From NCBI GenBank assembly GCA_947259105.1, contig CAMYKU010000014.1, positions 1-56,602 on the forward strand: a stretch of DNA of 56,602 nucleotides, read 5' to 3'. A model generated the notes under the pieces. It was given only the letters and a program-made list of their open reading frames with translations. It was not told the DNA's origin and made no database searches. This document shows, piece by piece, positions 29,538 to 37,544 of the stretch. The stretch comes from an uncultured Alphaproteobacteria bacterium. GTDB lineage: Bacteria > Pseudomonadota > Alphaproteobacteria > UBA8366 > JADFVY01. The translations under genes and the position numbers were made by a program. Within the stretch, counting starts at the first letter, position 1; every line of letters starts with the position of its first letter.

Positions 29538-30101
29538 CATCCGGCAGCCGGCCGGTTTCGCGGAATTTCTGCGATCGGCTTCGTTTCGGCAACGCGGCAC
29601 GGCATGAGTTGCAACTTGCGAAGCCTCTCAAACGAGTGGAGCCGGCCTGGACCATCGAACCAGACCGGCTCCTCTCGAAACGCCCCAGAAAATCGTCTGG
29701 GGCCGACCTCCCCAATCGAGGCCACCCGGAAACCAAAAGCTCAGGCGATCCCCCACAGCGACGCGTGCGGGCAGGCGTGGTCGAAGGCGAACCGCCGGCA
29801 GTCGATCTTGCCGGTCATCCGCGTCGCATTGAAGAACAGGGTCGCAAGGTTCATTTCGGACACCCAATGTGCAAAAAGACACCAACAATGAAGCAATAAA
29901 CGTTCCAGCGGATTTGTCCGAAATTGGCGATTTCTCTCGAATGTCGGATATGGCGCCGCGCGGGGCCGGAAGTGCGTTGCAGGACAGATATGGCTGTTCC
30001 GGCACCGTGCGGCTTGTTACGATTGTGTCGCGGACCGCGAGAAACTGTTGAAAAATGCAACGAATTCCGGGGCGGGACCCGGGTCAGAGGGAGGCCAACT
30101 C
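29538..30101. other. Non-coding stretch ahead of metY
   Basis: No long credible gene. It contains a 20-bp hairpin around CCCCAG...CTGGGG (29681-29702), a possible 37-codon minus-strand ORF (29741-29854) and a short TCGCGGACCGCGA palindrome near 30027. I looked for a SAM-type riboswitch core upstream of metY and could not fit one. Confidence 0.5.
29741..29854 (-). CDS. Possible 37-aa small protein or gene remnant
   Basis: An ATG-to-TGA frame of 37 codons starting MNLATLFFNATRMTGKID and ending HASLWGIA. Composition looks protein-like, unlike the surrounding shadow frames, but there is no clear ribosome binding site. It could be a real small protein, or the leftover end of a decayed gene. No function is proposed. 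Confidence 0.3.
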   Translation of the reverse strand: MNLATLFFNATRMTGKIDCRRFAFDHACPHASLWGIA

Positions 30102-31406
30102 ATGACGGAAAATTTCACCAATCCTGAAACAATCGTGCTGCACGGCGGCGATTACCGCAGCGATCCGGCGACCACCGCGGTCGCCGTGCCGATCTACCAG
30201 ACGACGTCCTACCAGTTCGACAGCACCGAGCACGCGGCGAAGCTGTTCGCGCTGCAGGAACTGGGGAATATCTATTCGCGGATCATGAACCCGACCTGCG
30301 ACGTGCTGGAGAAGCGGATCGCGGCGCTGGAGGGCGGGGCTGCGGCCCTCGCGCTCGGCTCCGGCCAGGCGGCGTCGGCGTACAGCCTGCAGAACCTGGC
30401 GCAGGCCGGCGACAACATCGTCAGTTCCACGGATCTTTACGGCGGCACCTGGAACCTGTTCGCCAATACGCTGAAGACGATGGGAATCGAGGCCCGCTTC
30501 GTCGACCCCGGCGATCCCGAGAATTTCCGCCGCGCGACGGACGAGAGGACCCGGGCCTATTACGCCGAGACCCTGCCCAACCCGAAGCTGCACGTGTTCC
30601 CGATCCGCGAAGTCTCGGACATCGGCCGGGAATACGGCATCCCGCTGATCATGGACAACACCGCCTGCCCGATCCTGTGCCGGCCGATCGAGCACGGCGC
30701 CGCCATCGTGGTGTATTCGACCACCAAGTATATCGGCGGGCACGGCACCTCGATCGGCGGCATGATCGTCGACGGCGGCAATTTCGACTGGACGGCGTTC
30801 CCGGAACGCCAGCCGCTGCTGAATCAGCCGGACCCCAGCTATCACGGCGCGGTCTGGGCCACTCTGGTGCCCGAGGCGCTCGGCGCGCCGATCGCCTATA
30901 TCATCCGCGCCCGCGTCGTGCTGCTGCGCGACCTCGGCGCGTGCATGAGCCCGTTCAACGCCTACAACTTCATCCAGGGGCTGGAGACGCTGCCGCTCCG
31001 GATGCGCCAGCATTGCAGCAATGCCGCGGCGGTGGCCGCGTTCCTGAAGGACCACAAGGCGGTCGAAAAGGTCATCTTCCCGGGGTTCCAGGACGGCGAG
31101 ACGGCGCGGCGGGCCAAGGCGTATCTGAGCGGCGGGTTCGGCGCCCTGGTCGGGTTCGAGCTGAAGGGCGGCAAAGATGCCGGACGGCGCTTCATCGACG
31201 CGCTGAAGATGCTCTATCACGTCGCCAATATCGGCGACGCGCGCAGCCTTGCAATCCATCCCGCGACGACGACGCACTCGCAGCTCTCGCTGGAGGATCT
31301 GGCGGCGACCGGCGTGACCGACGGCTATGTGAGGCTATCGATCGGCATCGAGCATCCCGACGACATCCTCGCCGATATCGGCCAGGCGCTCGACGCGGCC
31401 TCGTGA
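30102..31406 (+). CDS. metY: O-acetylhomoserine sulfhydrylase-type PLP enzyme
   Basis: Cys/Met-metabolism PLP enzyme, most likely making homocysteine from O-acetylhomoserine and sulfide. The 434 residues contain ETIVLHGGDYRSDPAT at the start, VPIYQTTSYQF, the SRIMNPTCDVLEKRIAALEGG segment, and the PLP lysine in VVYSTTKYIGGHGTSIGG (about 210). The C-terminal HPATTTHSQLS is typical. The ATG at 30102 follows GAGGGAGG; the longer frame lacks a ribosome site. Related cystathionine synthases or lyases are the alternative, but the GHGTSIGG loop and length favour MetY. Confidence 0.9.
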   Translation: MTENFTNPETIVLHGGDYRSDPATTAVAVPIYQTTSYQFDSTEHAAKLFALQELGNIYSRIMNPTCDVLEKRIAALEGGAAALALGSGQAASAYSLQNLAQAGDNIVSSTDLYGGTWNLFANTLKTMGIEARFVDPGDPENFRRATDERTRAYYAETLPNPKLHVFPIREVSDIGREYGIPLIMDNTACPILCRPIEHGAAIVVYSTTKYIGGHGTSIGGMIVDGGNFDWTAFPERQPLLNQPDPSYHGAVWATLVPEALGAPIAYIIRARVVLLRDLGACMSPFNAYNFIQGLETLPLRMRQHCSNAAAVAAFLKDHKAVEKVIFPGFQDGETARRAKAYLSGGFGALVGFELKGGKDAGRRFIDALKMLYHVANIGDARSLAIHPATTTHSQLSLEDLAATGVTDGYVRLSIGIEHPDDILADIGQALDAAS

Positions 31407-31412
31407 CGGGAC

Positions 31413-31436
31413 GGGGGCGGGAAGGCGCCCGCCCCC
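31413..31436. terminator. Possible shared terminator between metY and the cytochrome operon
   Basis: A perfect 9-bp G/C stem (31413-31421 with 31428-31436) lies 6 bp after the metY stop and about 20 bp past the end of the opposing 31457 gene. No clear T-run follows on either strand, so intrinsic termination is only suggested. Confidence 0.4.
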
Positions 31437-31456
31437 CGGAATTTGCCGGGACGGAC

Positions 31457-32689
31457 CTAGCGGACGGCGCCGCGGATCTGCCGGCTGGGGCCGCGCCCGT
31501 CTCGCCCGTCCTCCCACAGGATCAGGAAATTGTCGCTGCGCGGGCTGAACGCCAGTGCCGGATACCGCTTGAGGCCGCGGGCCTGGTAGTCGGAGACGAG
31601 GAACTCGTCCTCCATCTTGCCCCGGGTGGTGACGAAGCGGCCGTAGATATCCATGTTGAGGGCGGTCGAGTCGCGCCGCAGATCGTACCAGACGACCAGG
31701 AAACGCTTGTTGTTCGGGTCGTAGGTGACGGCGGCGGATTCCTGGTAGTCGGTCTCCTTGGCGATCGGGAAGGGCTTGCTCCTGATCGCCCCCGTCCTCC
31801 CGTCGATCAGGGTTCCGTACACGTCGAGACCGAGCTTCGCGTAGTTCCAGCCGCTGGTCCAGGCGACCATGATGACGTCATCCTCAGGCGAATAGGCGGT
31901 GGCGTAGAGCGATGGCGGCAGACAGCCGTCGTCCTCGATGGCGATCTCGATGCGCGGGCGCCCAAGCTCCTCGGCTGCGGCGACGAAGGTTCCGAAAATG
32001 CCGCGGCCGCTGGCGTCGTGATCCCGCCAGACAACGAAGAACCGCTGACGCCGCGAATCGTAGGCGGCGGATGGCCGCTCCTGGTAGCCGCCGTCGCCGA
32101 TTACCCGGAACGACGCGCCCGCCGTGGTCCCGTCGGCGTTCACGAATCGGGCGTAGATCTTGTCCGCCCCGCCTTCGCGAAAATCCTCCCAGGCGACGAA
32201 GAAGCGGCGGTTTGCGGGGTCGAACGCGACGGTCGGGAATTTCTGCGACACCCGCTCGTTGGCGATCGGGAACGCCGGTCCGTCCGGCGTCCCGTCGGCG
32301 CGCACGAAGCGCCCGTTAATGTCGGATTCGTCGATTGCGGCGTTCCGCCAGTCCGTCCACACGACGAGATACCGTTTGCGCTCCGGATCGAAGGCGGCGG
32401 CGGTCAGCGCCTGCCCCCGTCCGCCGCGCGCGATCTCGATATCCGGCGAAGCGGGACGGCCTTGCGCGTCGACCAGCCGCCCATATACGTCCAGCCCGGT
32501 GCTTTTCGCGTTTCTGTTGTCGGACCAGGTGGTGAGGAACAGATCGCTGCCCGGATCGTAGGCGACGGACGGACGGGCCTGGATCGCATCCGCTTCGGGC
32601 ACGATGAAGTCGCCGCGCGCGGCAGGGTCGTTGGCCGGCCCGGCCGCCATGAGGATCAGCGACGGGACGGCGATCAGAAGGCGTTTCAT
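31457..32689 (-). CDS. Exported repeat protein, probable beta-propeller
   Basis: A 410-residue exported protein (signal MKRLLIAVPSLILMAAGPA) built of about seven repeats of roughly 50 residues. Each has the pattern xPSVAYDPxxxxFLVVWxDxR followed by DIYGRFVxADG. This is the layout of a secreted beta-propeller; no catalytic or heme motif is present. The ATG at 32689 is chosen for the signal peptide and the AGGAG site. It overlaps the TGA of the 12-heme gene (TGATG), so it is the last gene of the conduit operon. It may cap or organise the surface complex; that is inference. Confidence 0.75.
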   Translation of the reverse strand: MKRLLIAVPSLILMAAGPANDPAARGDFIVPEADAIQARPSVAYDPGSDLFLTTWSDNRNAKSTGLDVYGRLVDAQGRPASPDIEIARGGRGQALTAAAFDPERKRYLVVWTDWRNAAIDESDINGRFVRADGTPDGPAFPIANERVSQKFPTVAFDPANRRFFVAWEDFREGGADKIYARFVNADGTTAGASFRVIGDGGYQERPSAAYDSRRQRFFVVWRDHDASGRGIFGTFVAAAEELGRPRIEIAIEDDGCLPPSLYATAYSPEDDVIMVAWTSGWNYAKLGLDVYGTLIDGRTGAIRSKPFPIAKETDYQESAAVTYDPNNKRFLVVWYDLRRDSTALNMDIYGRFVTTRGKMEDEFLVSDYQARGLKRYPALAFSPRSDNFLILWEDGRDGRGPSRQIRGAVR

Positions 32690-34521
32690 CAGTAACTCCT
32701 CGGATTGTGGCGCGTTCCGTGACATCCCAGATAACACGAGCCCTGGTAAAGGCCGTTGTCCACCCAGCGCACGCCGCCGGCATCCTCAGCCGTGATCTCG
32801 TATGCGGCGCCGTCCGAGCTGATCAGGAAATTGATCAGCCGCCCGGACACCGTTGAGCCGTGCGGGTCGTGGCAGTTGACACAGGACTTGTTGCGGCCGT
32901 CGACGTGCCGGTCATGGGAAAATCCGCTGGCCACGTTGACGATCAGCTGTTCCTCGCTATGGCATTTGAAGCAGAGCCGGTAGTCGATATTGACATAGTT
33001 GAGCTCGGGGACCGTGTTGTACTCGTTCGCCAGCAGGAACTGATTGGTCGAGCCGTGCGGCCCGTTCGGCCCGGCGCCGCCACCTGCCGCCGAGGTGTTA
33101 CCGCTGTGGCAGTCGGTGCAGTAGATCAGCGTGGTCGAAGCGTTGATCGGCGGTTGCGGGTTGGGATCGGTGGTGAAATCCAAGCTGGGTATCTCGCTGT
33201 TGTTGGCCGGGTTGTTGGATTCGATCGGGTGCCACGAAACCAGCGCGGGATTGCCGCCGTTGACCTTGTCGCGGATGTTGTAGACGCCGTCCGCCCGAAC
33301 CATCTGCCGCCCGTCGGCCGTCGAACAGCGGGTGCTCGGGGCGCCGCCGCACGGGCCCTGGCCGAGCCGGCCATGGCACTTGAAGCACAACTCGTACTGA
33401 TAGGTGATTTCGGTCACCGGATTGCCGTTCAGGTCGAGGCCCGTGACGCCCTGGATCATGGCGTTGGCCGCCGGCGCCGTGGCGTGGGGCGCCAGCAGGT
33501 CGTTGGGGTTGAACGAGATCATCGGGTCCGCCGCCTCGACGGCATGGGGATTGTGGCAATCCATGCACTCGGCATGCAGCTGCATTGTCAGCACGTTTTC
33601 CGCTTTTGTCGCGTCATGGTCGGGGTTGGGCGTAATGTCGACCGGGTGACGGGCAGGCTTGAGGAATTCCACCTGCATGTCGGTCGCCGCGACGGTGCCG
33701 TCGTGGCAGGCGTAGCAGGTGTTCTCCTCGACCTTGGTGATCAGGCGCGGCGGCGTGGCCGCGGTGTGCGGGTCATGGCAGGAGAGGCAGCTGTTCTCGG
33801 CCACGGTCGCGCCGGGCCATTCCGGCCGGCGCTCCGGCCAGACGCTGGCGGGAGTGGCTGCGGTGGACGTGGCGTGCGACGAGGTCGCCCAGTCCCAGCT
33901 GGCGGCCGACCGCACATGGCAGGTGGTGCACAGCTCGCCGTTGACCGTGGTCTTGTGGAGGAACGGCGCGAGGTCCTTCTCGTGCGGGTCGTGGCAGGTC
34001 GTGCATTGCAGCTGGGTGCCCTCGAGCGGCAGGTCGATGGCGGCCGGATTGGCCAGCTCCCCCGGGACGGCGGCGGTATAGTCGAAGGAAATCGGGTGGT
34101 CGTCCGAGAGATCGATGCTGAGATGGGCGCGCCCGGTCAGCATCGTCGCGGCCATGTCGTTGCCGGCCGGCGGGTTGTTCAACGCCCCAAGGGCCACGGT
34201 GCCGTCATGGCAGGCGAGGCAGAGCCGCGACTTGCCGGTCGGCTGGATCGGCGTCGCGGCCATTGTGGTGCTGCCGTAGAGCACATAGTTCGTCTCAAGG
34301 GTCGGCGCATGGTTCCACAGCTGGGCGTCCGGCAGCGCATTGTGCGGCGTGTGGCAGAACACGCAGACCTCATCGACCGTGGAACTGGCGAAGGTGCGGG
34401 TGACTCCCACCGGCGGTACGGTCGAGAGATTGTGCCGCGTGTTGACCACATCCTGCGCCGCCCAGGCGGACGGCGCGACGAGCGTGCAGGTGAACGCGAA
34501 AACCAGGACGAAACGTTTCAT
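32689..34521 (-). CDS. Dodecaheme c-type cytochrome A
   Basis: A 610-residue exported electron carrier with 11 CXXCH motifs and one final CX3CH (CYLGCH near the C-terminus), so probably 12 c hemes. Signal peptide is MKRFVLVFAF...PSAWA; the first heme is at residues 53-57 (CVFCH). Doubled-CXXCH-family traits include CLACHDGTVALG, CTTCHDPH, CYACHDGTVAATDMQ and CVNCHDPHGS. There is no lipobox. It is a tandem paralog of the next gene upstream, with the same heme order throughout. The start at 34521 gives the signal peptide; the longer frame is non-coding. Operon context (barrel and NHL protein) points to an outer-surface or conduit role. Confidence 0.9.
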   Translation of the reverse strand: MKRFVLVFAFTCTLVAPSAWAAQDVVNTRHNLSTVPPVGVTRTFASSTVDEVCVFCHTPHNALPDAQLWNHAPTLETNYVLYGSTTMAATPIQPTGKSRLCLACHDGTVALGALNNPPAGNDMAATMLTGRAHLSIDLSDDHPISFDYTAAVPGELANPAAIDLPLEGTQLQCTTCHDPHEKDLAPFLHKTTVNGELCTTCHVRSAASWDWATSSHATSTAATPASVWPERRPEWPGATVAENSCLSCHDPHTAATPPRLITKVEENTCYACHDGTVAATDMQVEFLKPARHPVDITPNPDHDATKAENVLTMQLHAECMDCHNPHAVEAADPMISFNPNDLLAPHATAPAANAMIQGVTGLDLNGNPVTEITYQYELCFKCHGRLGQGPCGGAPSTRCSTADGRQMVRADGVYNIRDKVNGGNPALVSWHPIESNNPANNSEIPSLDFTTDPNPQPPINASTTLIYCTDCHSGNTSAAGGGAGPNGPHGSTNQFLLANEYNTVPELNYVNIDYRLCFKCHSEEQLIVNVASGFSHDRHVDGRNKSCVNCHDPHGSTVSGRLINFLISSDGAAYEITAEDAGGVRWVDNGLYQGSCYLGCHGTRHNPRSY

Positions 34522-34668
34522 ATCAATTGCCTCTTCAATACCCGAATGGCCCGGTCGAAGCGGGTCGCCGGACCTGGAACGTCCCCGGAAGATATCGCCG
34601 TCCGTCCTGTGATCCGTACCTCGGGCAGGCGAGTGTATCACGGATAGGAGATGCCGGCGCCCTATGCA

Positions 34669-36516
34669 TCAGTATGTGAAATCCCCGCTGCCGTCATGCT
34701 GCGTGCCGTGACAGTTCAGGAAGCACCGCCCGCTCTGAACGCCGAGATCCTCGAAGGTCGGCTCGGGCCGGCCGCAGGAGCCGGGGCCGCCGCCGCAATC
34801 GCTGGTAACCGTCCAGGTGCCGCCGCTGGTCGTGAACAACAGAAAGTTGATAAGATGGGGAAACTTCTGCGAGCCGTGCGGATCGTGGCAGCCGACGCAG
34901 GTTATCGCGCCTCCCTGCATATGGATCTCGTGGTCGAAAGCGCCCGGGGTCGGACTGCCGAACCGGGTTTCGTCGTGGCACTTGAAGCACAGATCGAAAA
35001 TCGCGGGTGAATAGTTGGCCTCGCCGTTCACGACATACTGCTGGCCAAGCATGAACTGATAGGTCGAGCCGTGCGGCCCGTCCGGCCCGAGGCCGCCCGA
35101 CGCACTGGACTGGTCGTTGTTGTGGCAGTCCGTGCAGTAGATCAGGCTGCTGACCGTGTTGAGCGGGCTCAGAAGGCTCTGCACCTCGCCATTGTTTGCC
35201 GGGTTGTTGGTCTCTATGGGATGCCATGAAACCAGCGCGGGGTTGTTGCTGTTGACCTTGTCGCGGATGTTGTAGACCCCGTCGGACCGGACCATCGAGT
35301 ACATATCCGCCGTTGTACAGCGATCGCCGGGAAGGTCGCCGCACGGGCCCCGCCCGGGCCGGCCGTGGCATTTGAAGCACAGCTCGTACTGGTCGGTAAT
35401 CTCGGTCACCGGGGTGCCGTTCAGATCGATGCCCGTGACCCCCGCGATCAAGGCGTTCGCGGCGGGCGCCGTGGTGTGGGGCGCCACCAGGTCGACGGGA
35501 TTGAGCGAAATCATCGGATCCGCAGCCGCGACGGCATGGGAATTGTGGCAATCCATGCATTCGACGTGCATAGGCATCGACAACGGATCTTCGACCTTGG
35601 TGGCGTCGTGGTCCGGGTTGGGCGTGCTGAACGCGACCGGATGCCGGTTCATCTTGCCGAATTCGAACTGCATGTCGGTGGCCGCGACCGTGCCGTTGTG
35701 GCAGGCGTAACAGGTGTTCTCCTCGACCTTGGTGACAAGCCGCTGCGGAACAGCGGCGGTGTGCAGGTCGTGGCAGGACAGGCAGCCGTTCGCTGCCACG
35801 GTCGCGCCGGGCCATTCCGGCTGGCGCTCCGGCCAGACGGTCGCAGGCGTCGCCGCCCCGGATGTCGCGTGCGACGAGGTCGCCCAGTCCCAGTTGGCGC
35901 CCGACCGTCCATGGCAGGTGGTGCAGAGCAGGCCGTCGGCGGTGGTCTTCTGGAGGAACGGCACGAGGTCTCTTTCGTGCGGGTCGTGGCAGGTCGTGCA
36001 TTGCAGCTGGGTGCCCTCGAGCGGCAGGTCGATGGTGACCGGATCGACCAGCTCGCCCGGCACGGCGGCGTCGTAGTCGAAGGATATCGGGTGGTCGTCG
36101 GAAAGGTCCGTGCCGAGGTGGGTGCGCCCGGTCAACAGCGTCGCGGCCATGTCGTTGCCGGCCGGCGGGTTGTTCAGCGCCCCCAGGGCGACGGTGCCGT
36201 CATGGCAGGCAAGGCAGAGCCGCGACTTGCCGGTCGGCTGGCCGGGCGATGCCGTCATTGTGGTGCTGCTGTAGCGCGTGTAGCTCACCGCCGCGGTCGG
36301 CAGGTGGTTCCACAGCGGCGCCGCGGGCAGCGAGTTGTGCGGCGTGTGGCAGAACACGCAGATCTCCTCGATCGTGGTGCTGGCGAACGTCCGTGTGACT
36401 CCGACCGGCGTCACCGTCGAAAGATTGTGCCGCGTATTCGCCACATCCTGCGCCGCCCACGCGTCCGGCGCGACGAGCGTGGCGATCAATCCCAATGCCC
36501 AATAAAATCTTTTCAT
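34669..36516 (-). CDS. Dodecaheme c-type cytochrome B
   Basis: A 615-residue paralog of the adjacent cytochrome with the same 11 CXXCH motifs plus a terminal CX3CH (CFLNCH). The signal peptide is MKRFYWALGLIATLVAPDAWA. Shared blocks such as WPER(R/Q)PEWPGATV and GVYNIRDKVN are nearly identical in both copies, and divergence is concentrated in the last third. It adds a cysteine pair around CGGGPGSCGRPEP that copy A lacks. It starts 23 bp after the NHL gene and is followed by a 147-bp gap before copy A. An electron-wire or terminal exposed cytochrome is the likely role. Confidence 0.9.
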   Translation of the reverse strand: MKRFYWALGLIATLVAPDAWAAQDVANTRHNLSTVTPVGVTRTFASTTIEEICVFCHTPHNSLPAAPLWNHLPTAAVSYTRYSSTTMTASPGQPTGKSRLCLACHDGTVALGALNNPPAGNDMAATLLTGRTHLGTDLSDDHPISFDYDAAVPGELVDPVTIDLPLEGTQLQCTTCHDPHERDLVPFLQKTTADGLLCTTCHGRSGANWDWATSSHATSGAATPATVWPERQPEWPGATVAANGCLSCHDLHTAAVPQRLVTKVEENTCYACHNGTVAATDMQFEFGKMNRHPVAFSTPNPDHDATKVEDPLSMPMHVECMDCHNSHAVAAADPMISLNPVDLVAPHTTAPAANALIAGVTGIDLNGTPVTEITDQYELCFKCHGRPGRGPCGDLPGDRCTTADMYSMVRSDGVYNIRDKVNSNNPALVSWHPIETNNPANNGEVQSLLSPLNTVSSLIYCTDCHNNDQSSASGGLGPDGPHGSTYQFMLGQQYVVNGEANYSPAIFDLCFKCHDETRFGSPTPGAFDHEIHMQGGAITCVGCHDPHGSQKFPHLINFLLFTTSGGTWTVTSDCGGGPGSCGRPEPTFEDLGVQSGRCFLNCHGTQHDGSGDFTY

Positions 36517-36539
36517 ATCAATTATATACCCCTGGTCGA

Positions 36540-37544
36540 TTACGTTCCTCCCAGGAACTCAAAGATCTGGATGCGCCGGTTGTAGGAATCGGCGACGTAA
36601 ATACGATCCTGCGCAATATGCAGGCCGCTGGGCAGCCAGAAGCCGCCGGGCGCCCCGCCGTCGTCTCCGAAGACCAGCAACAGTTTCCCCTTGTCGTCGA
36701 AGATCTGGACCCGGTTGAACAGCGCGTCGACGACGTAGACATGGCCTTCGCTGTCGACACCGACTCCCTTGGGCTGGGCGAAGTCGCCCGAGCCGTCTCC
36801 GTGGCTGCCGAACGAGGAGACGAACGTCCCGTCGAGATCGAAGACCTGAAGCCGGAAATTCATCGTATCGTTGACGTACAGCCGGTCGCCCCGGATCGTC
36901 ACGTGCGACGGGAAATTGAACTCCCCGTTCCCCGTCCCGCGGCGGCCGAATTCCAATAGCCGCCGGCCGTCCGGGCCGAAGGCGACGACCTTGTGGTCCG
37001 TGGTGTCCACCACGTAGAGCCGGCCGCTCTGCCGGTCCCAGGCGAGCCCCGTGGGCCGCTGCATCCCTTTGATCGTGCGGACCAGCTTGCCCTTCGGATT
37101 GAAGACGAAAACCTTGCCCAGCGCCGAATCGGCGACGTAAATCACCTCGCCGGCCAGGGCGACGCCAACCGGCGAGGCGAGCAACTCTCCGTCCGCGTTG
37201 TCGATGCGCCGATAATCCCGTTTTTTCGTGTCGAACACATGAACGACGCCGCTGCCCGGGTCGGTGACGGCGAGAAGCTGTCCTTCCGCGGCGACACCAT
37301 ACGGGCGGGCCATCTCGCGCGGTGCGGCGCCGGCGATCCAGCCCCAGAATCGGCTGAAGATCGATCGCTGAATACCGAGGTCGTCCGGCTCGCCAAACAT
37401 CCCGACGAGGCGGATCCGGGCCGTCTGGGGTGGTCCCGGCCAGACCACGGACTCATACATGGCGGCCTGCTTCTCCTGTTCGTCCTCGCCCGGCGCGCAG
37501 GTTGCAAGGGCAAATGCGAGAAGGACAATGGGCCAGCGATTCAT
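36540..37544 (-). CDS. NHL-repeat lipoprotein
   Basis: A 334-residue protein with a lipobox (ALATCAP, Cys at about 16) and about six NHL repeats forming a beta-propeller, such as RPTGLAWDRQSGRLYVVDT, GEFNFPSHVTIRGDRLYVNDT and QPKGVGVDSEGHVYVVDALF. It closes with YNRRIQIFEFLGG. NHL proteins accompany outer-membrane cytochrome conduits in several metal-reducing bacteria, where their role is not settled. The start overlaps the stop of the barrel gene (TGATG). A second NHL lipoprotein lies at 41923-43062 and shares the same ending pattern. Confidence 0.88.
   Translation of the reverse strand: MNRWPIVLLAFALATCAPGEDEQEKQAAMYESVVWPGPPQTARIRLVGMFGEPDDLGIQRSIFSRFWGWIAGAAPREMARPYGVAAEGQLLAVTDPGSGVVHVFDTKKRDYRRIDNADGELLASPVGVALAGEVIYVADSALGKVFVFNPKGKLVRTIKGMQRPTGLAWDRQSGRLYVVDTTDHKVVAFGPDGRRLLEFGRRGTGNGEFNFPSHVTIRGDRLYVNDTMNFRLQVFDLDGTFVSSFGSHGDGSGDFAQPKGVGVDSEGHVYVVDALFNRVQIFDDKGKLLLVFGDDGGAPGGFWLPSGLHIAQDRIYVADSYNRRIQIFEFLGGT

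Noticed and set aside
29900-30101. SAM-type riboswitch before metY
   Set aside because: Such elements often precede met genes in alphaproteobacteria, but I could not fit the SAM-II stem and pseudoknot in this stretch.
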